NCBI GenBank assembly: GCA_017654935.2
Contig: CM065698.1
Location: forward strand, 53,788,424 to 53,852,423
Length of the DNA stretch: 64,000 nucleotides
Direction: 5' to 3'
Origin: Phymorhynchus buccinoides
Taxonomy: Eukaryota > Mollusca > Gastropoda > Neogastropoda > Raphitomidae
Within the stretch, counting starts at the first letter, position 1. Each line of letters begins with the position of its first letter. The position numbers and the translations under genes were made by a program. Positions 60,424 to 64,000 of this stretch are shown here, piece by piece. Under the pieces are notes generated by a model. That model had not been told where the DNA came from. It worked only from the letters and a program-made list of their open reading frames with translations, and searched no databases.

Positions 60424-61908
60424 TTAGATAATCAGGGAGGTCGTTCCACAATTTACCACCTGAGAATGTTTCTCACTCCCTTCTAGCCCAGAATGCCATA
60501 TTTGTTGATAGGAAGAAATTCGTCGTTCTTTGAATTCACATATGAAAGATTTATCGTTCCCAACTCCCTGGTTGTTCCAGACAAAGCCAACCACACTTTC
60601 AAAAAGAAACTTCTTTACATGAGAAACCCAGTTATGTTTTCCACTTTCATCTTGAATGACTAACATATTATACGCCTGTTTGTTGATTCTAGTTAACGGA
60701 AGTTTCTTTAAACGAAGCCAGTGCTTAATAGATTTTTGTTGTGTTCGTATATGTAATGGATATCTACCTGTTTCTGCATACAACATTTTATTGGAACCAT
60801 GTAAAGGGATATTAAGAAATCTTTTCATTGCTAATGTATGTACTTTTTCTATATAGTCATTTTGCAATAATCCCCAAACTTCCGCCCCATAGATCAACAT
60901 TGATTCTATTTGGGAATCAAAAAGTTTCCAAAAAATAGATATATCAATACATTTCAGTCTTTTTAATGATCTTAGAATATCAATCACGCCTTGTCTCCCT
61001 TTTCTGTACATTTCTTGCCTAGCTTTACTCATACTAAGCTTAGTGGTAAATATTAGTCCTAAATATTTATAGTTATTTATTACTTGCACTTCTAAATTTC
61101 CATACCACCATTTCTCACGAGCTGCTAAACATCCTCCTTTTCTAAACACAATAATTTTAGTTTTTTCTAAATTAACAACTAATCTCAATCTATCCGCTTC
61201 TTGTTTTAATGAGTTAAACTGGTTTTGTAAGCCAATTGCAGTATCTGAAAGTAATATAACGTCGTCTGCGAACAACAACAAGAATATTTCAGCTGCACCA
61301 GGCACTAATTGAATTCCGTGTCTACCTTTCTTATTTATTTCTAATGCCAATTCATTGATAAAAAAGGAGAATATTTGAGGGCTTAATAGACAACCTTGCT
61401 TTACTCCTTGAGGGCAATTGAACAGGTCAGAATACAAATTCTTATCTCTAACGCATGCTAACACTGAATTATAAATTACTTTTAATGATCTATATAATTT
61501 ACCTTGAATACCTGTTTTTCTAAGAGCATCCATAAAATATTTCTGTTTACCGAGTCGAACGCTTTGCGAAAGTCAACAAATGCTATATAAATGTTTTTGT
61601 TTTTTAATAAATAGGTTTGAACTAAGGCATAAAGAGTAAACATGTGGTCGATGGTACTATAATCTTTTCTGAACCCTGCTTGTTCTTCTATGCTTTTTTC
61701 CTCTTCATCAGCCCAGGCAGGTAATCTTTTGTTTAAAATGTATGTATAAATTTTACTCACTACACTAGTCAATGCGATGCCTCGATAATTATCAGGGTTG
61801 TTCTTATTCCCTTTTTAAAAAATAGGAACCATTATAGATTTAGACCACTCCTTTGGAAAGATACCAGAGTCAAAAAGTTTATTAAATAATATTACTAAGT
61901 TCATTGAG
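60424..61908 (-). pseudogene. family B LINE reverse transcriptase (copy 2)
   Basis: Same motifs as copy 1, including LLLFADDVILLS and GVKQGCLLSPQIF, with the same TAA at 61817-61815 and the same missing A at about 61515-61519. Over the 369 open codons only a few residues differ (for example KHWLRLKKL against KYWLRLMKL). Confidence 0.92.
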
Positions 61909-62724
61909 TCGATTTGCTGTGAGAGAGATTCTACCACACTGGACAGATTCTTCGTATTCTCTCTTCTCTCTGTGGCATCAGCACACAGGTCACCCACATC
62001 AGCCGACAGATCATCCATGGTTGATGCCAGACGCGTGTTCTCTCTCTCCAGTCCGTCACAGCGATGGCTTATCAGCTGGCACTCTTCTTTGACTTGCTGT
62101 ATGTCTTGCTTTGATCTTGTTCAGGTCACTACGGATTTCAGCGGTTTGCTCCTTTTGATGCTGTTTTTGCTGCTCGCCCTGATCGCTGATCGCCTTCAAC
62201 AGTAACTGCACTACATCAGGTGAGAGTGACCTTGTCTCCGCTAACACATTCATAGCTCCAACAGGTGTGTTAGGTGTGTCCTTGTTGTCCCCCTTTGTTG
62301 GTGATACCGGACCAGGCAATCTCTCCACATCGTTAGCTAGGAGAATGCGCCACACGCAGTACACGGAGTTGACAGCACACAGCGCGAAGAGTGTAGGCAC
62401 GTGCAAGGCATGCGCGAATGGAATGTCAACAAAACCGGCGTACACACTGTCCACAGTTTCCATATCGTATCTTGTCCCACATACCTTTCTGTTTTCCGTT
62501 TGATCAGCAATTGAGTCCGATGTCAGAACAATGACAATATTGTGCACAACACTACACACTGTCAACAGCAGAACACAGCCAAAACCAAACACAACAACAA
62601 TGTCCTGCACCGATACACCTTTCTGCTCTCCCTTGCTTACACCTGGCGAAGTGACCTTTGACCCAGTGTTCAGTTTGGTACTAAAAGTACCAATTGCAGC
62701 TCTCCACGTCATTAGGTCGACCAT
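61908..62724 (-). pseudogene. coiled-coil LINE ORF with 2A-like motif (copy 2)
   Basis: The 222-residue upstream frame is identical in sequence to copy 1, including NDVERLPGP at about 62308-62334 and the downstream frameshift in the coiled coil. Confidence 0.65.
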
Positions 62725-62879
62725 TGTTCTTTTGTTTTACTGACTCCGACCACTTACTGTCTCACAGAACACAACAACAAACTGGTACAGTCCCTGGAAA
62801 CACCGCAGGAAGAAAACATTACTTGCAGCACTGAACTGGGCATGTTCACTCGGCGCCATTACTCTCGTGCCCCCCCCCC

Positions 62880-63061
<182 letters not shown>

Positions 63062-63142
63062 AATTCAACATCCGATAATCGAAATTCCATGGGCAGTCCA
63101 ATATGTCGTGGCTGAGAAGACGCCAAGGATGGCGCTGTTATC

Positions 63143-64000
63143 TTACCCCCAGCTGCTGGTGGAGTCCCATTGGGACTGGGCAGGGTCGATGCTACCTCCA
63201 CACACTGAGGCAGGCTCCTGGGATCTGGCGCTGTTTTCGTACCCCCAGCTGGTGGTGGAGTCCCATTGGGACTGGGCAGGGTCGATGCTGCCTCCACACA
63301 CTGAGGCAGGCTCCTGGGATCTGGCGGTGTTTGTGCTGTCAGTTTGCTGGCTTTCAACCACACGAAAGTTTTTCCAGTAGTCCACCGACTTTTTGGACAG
63401 CTTGCCTGGGCTGTCAGAGGAACCAGGGGAGCTCCGTCGTTTGCGCTGGTTGGGGGTGCACGATCGAGATCGTACCTCATGGGCTGTGGAAACCTCGGCA
63501 ATCCGCGGCCTGCTCTGTCTAGTTGGATCCGGTTTTGAAGGCTGATCCGTAGTCTTTGTCGTTGCGGGTGGTGGGGTGGGGGGAGGGGGTTTGACACATG
63601 GCTGGGGAAAAGGAACAGGGATGGAAGAGGTAGCAGTGGGGTCGCCTCTGGCGGGTTGGGCGGGTTGGGTGGTGTCATCAACGGAGGCTTGGGGGGATGG
63701 GTGGGAATCTTCAGTAGGGGGCAGGCCGGGGCATTGTGGAGAGCCTCGTTTATGTCCAGAATTCTTGCACGAGAGGCACACTACGTCATTCTGGCAGGAT
63801 TTCTGCAGGCATTTTACACATTGCTGCTGTTGCTGCTACTGCACCGCTTTTTGCTCCACATAGAACAGCGTGGCTTTGAAGGGTCCCATGTCGACACGTG
63901 TCGGCAACAGCTGCTCAGGAACCTCCACGTATAGGAATCTGCGCCCTGTGATCCAGTGGGTCAGCCCTGAGCTCTGTCTGTCACGTTCCATGAATAAGGC
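63143..64000 (-). pseudogene. LINE ORF1, partial at the window edge (copy 2)
   Basis: Contains the zinc knuckle CLSCKNSGHKRGSPQC, the Pro/Ser linker and the 32-residue duplication. Relative to copy 1, five bases are missing at about 63800, which removes the His of the first knuckle (CVKCLQKSCQ) but keeps the frame between the two knuckles. A C-to-T change makes a TAG in the Gln run near 63838. The RRM-like segment continues past the window end. Confidence 0.75.

Overview
The window looks like an animal genome, probably a lophotrochozoan and perhaps a mollusc. This rests on protein-level resemblance of its transposon families to elements common in marine invertebrates. It is an inference, not proven. 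There is no recognisable host gene. The window is tandem satellite DNA, decayed transposons and two 500-N scaffold gaps (23848-23847+500, ending 24347; and 48297-48796), so it comprises three contigs.

Contig 1 (1-23847). A complete Tc1-like DNA transposon (291-1923) has paired inverted ends, TA target duplications and an uninterrupted DD34E transposase. It is followed by an imperfect 0.75-kb inverted repeat (2203-2949). About 20.6 kb of satellite follows: a 52-bp family (3247-4106, 4529-4760), then a purine-rich 36-bp family (4133-4528, 4771-13413, 16090-17860, 20856-22817) alternating in blocks with a ~63-bp family (13414-16075, 17861-20855, 22818-23847). Junctions between the 36-bp and 63-bp blocks are scrambled mixtures of both.

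Contig 2 (24348-48296). First come ~10 kb of nested retrotransposon debris read mainly on the minus strand: the 3' half of a LINE with an RNase H domain (family A); an AP-endonuclease start of a second LINE split by a 2.29-kb insertion with TG...CA ends and 5-bp target duplications (solo-LTR-like); a third LINE reverse transcriptase joined directly to a coiled-coil ORF that carries a degenerate 2A-like motif; and an ORF1 with an RNA-binding region and zinc knuckles. A decayed plus-strand LINE follows (34975-36255). Then come satellites of 60/63 bp, 72 bp (about 90 copies), 55 bp (with CRE-type palindromes) and 45 bp, ending in a ~90-bp repeat that contains telomere-like CCCTAA runs next to the gap.

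Contig 3 (48797-64000). A diverged family A LINE, an A-rich low-complexity tract, and then 54405-64000, which repeats 24348-~33975 in the same orientation at an offset of 30.00-30.03 kb. The two copies share the same inactivating lesions and nested insertions, so they are one duplicated locus (segmental duplication or unpurged alternate haplotype), not independent insertions. Two patches in family A are much more diverged than their surroundings.

I did not find an undescribed functional system. The observations most worth following are the duplicated nest with mosaic divergence, the intact Tc1 element, the LTR-like insertion with exact target duplications, the 2A-like motif and the interleaved satellites. 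Long open frames in the satellites follow from repeat periods divisible by three and are not called as genes.
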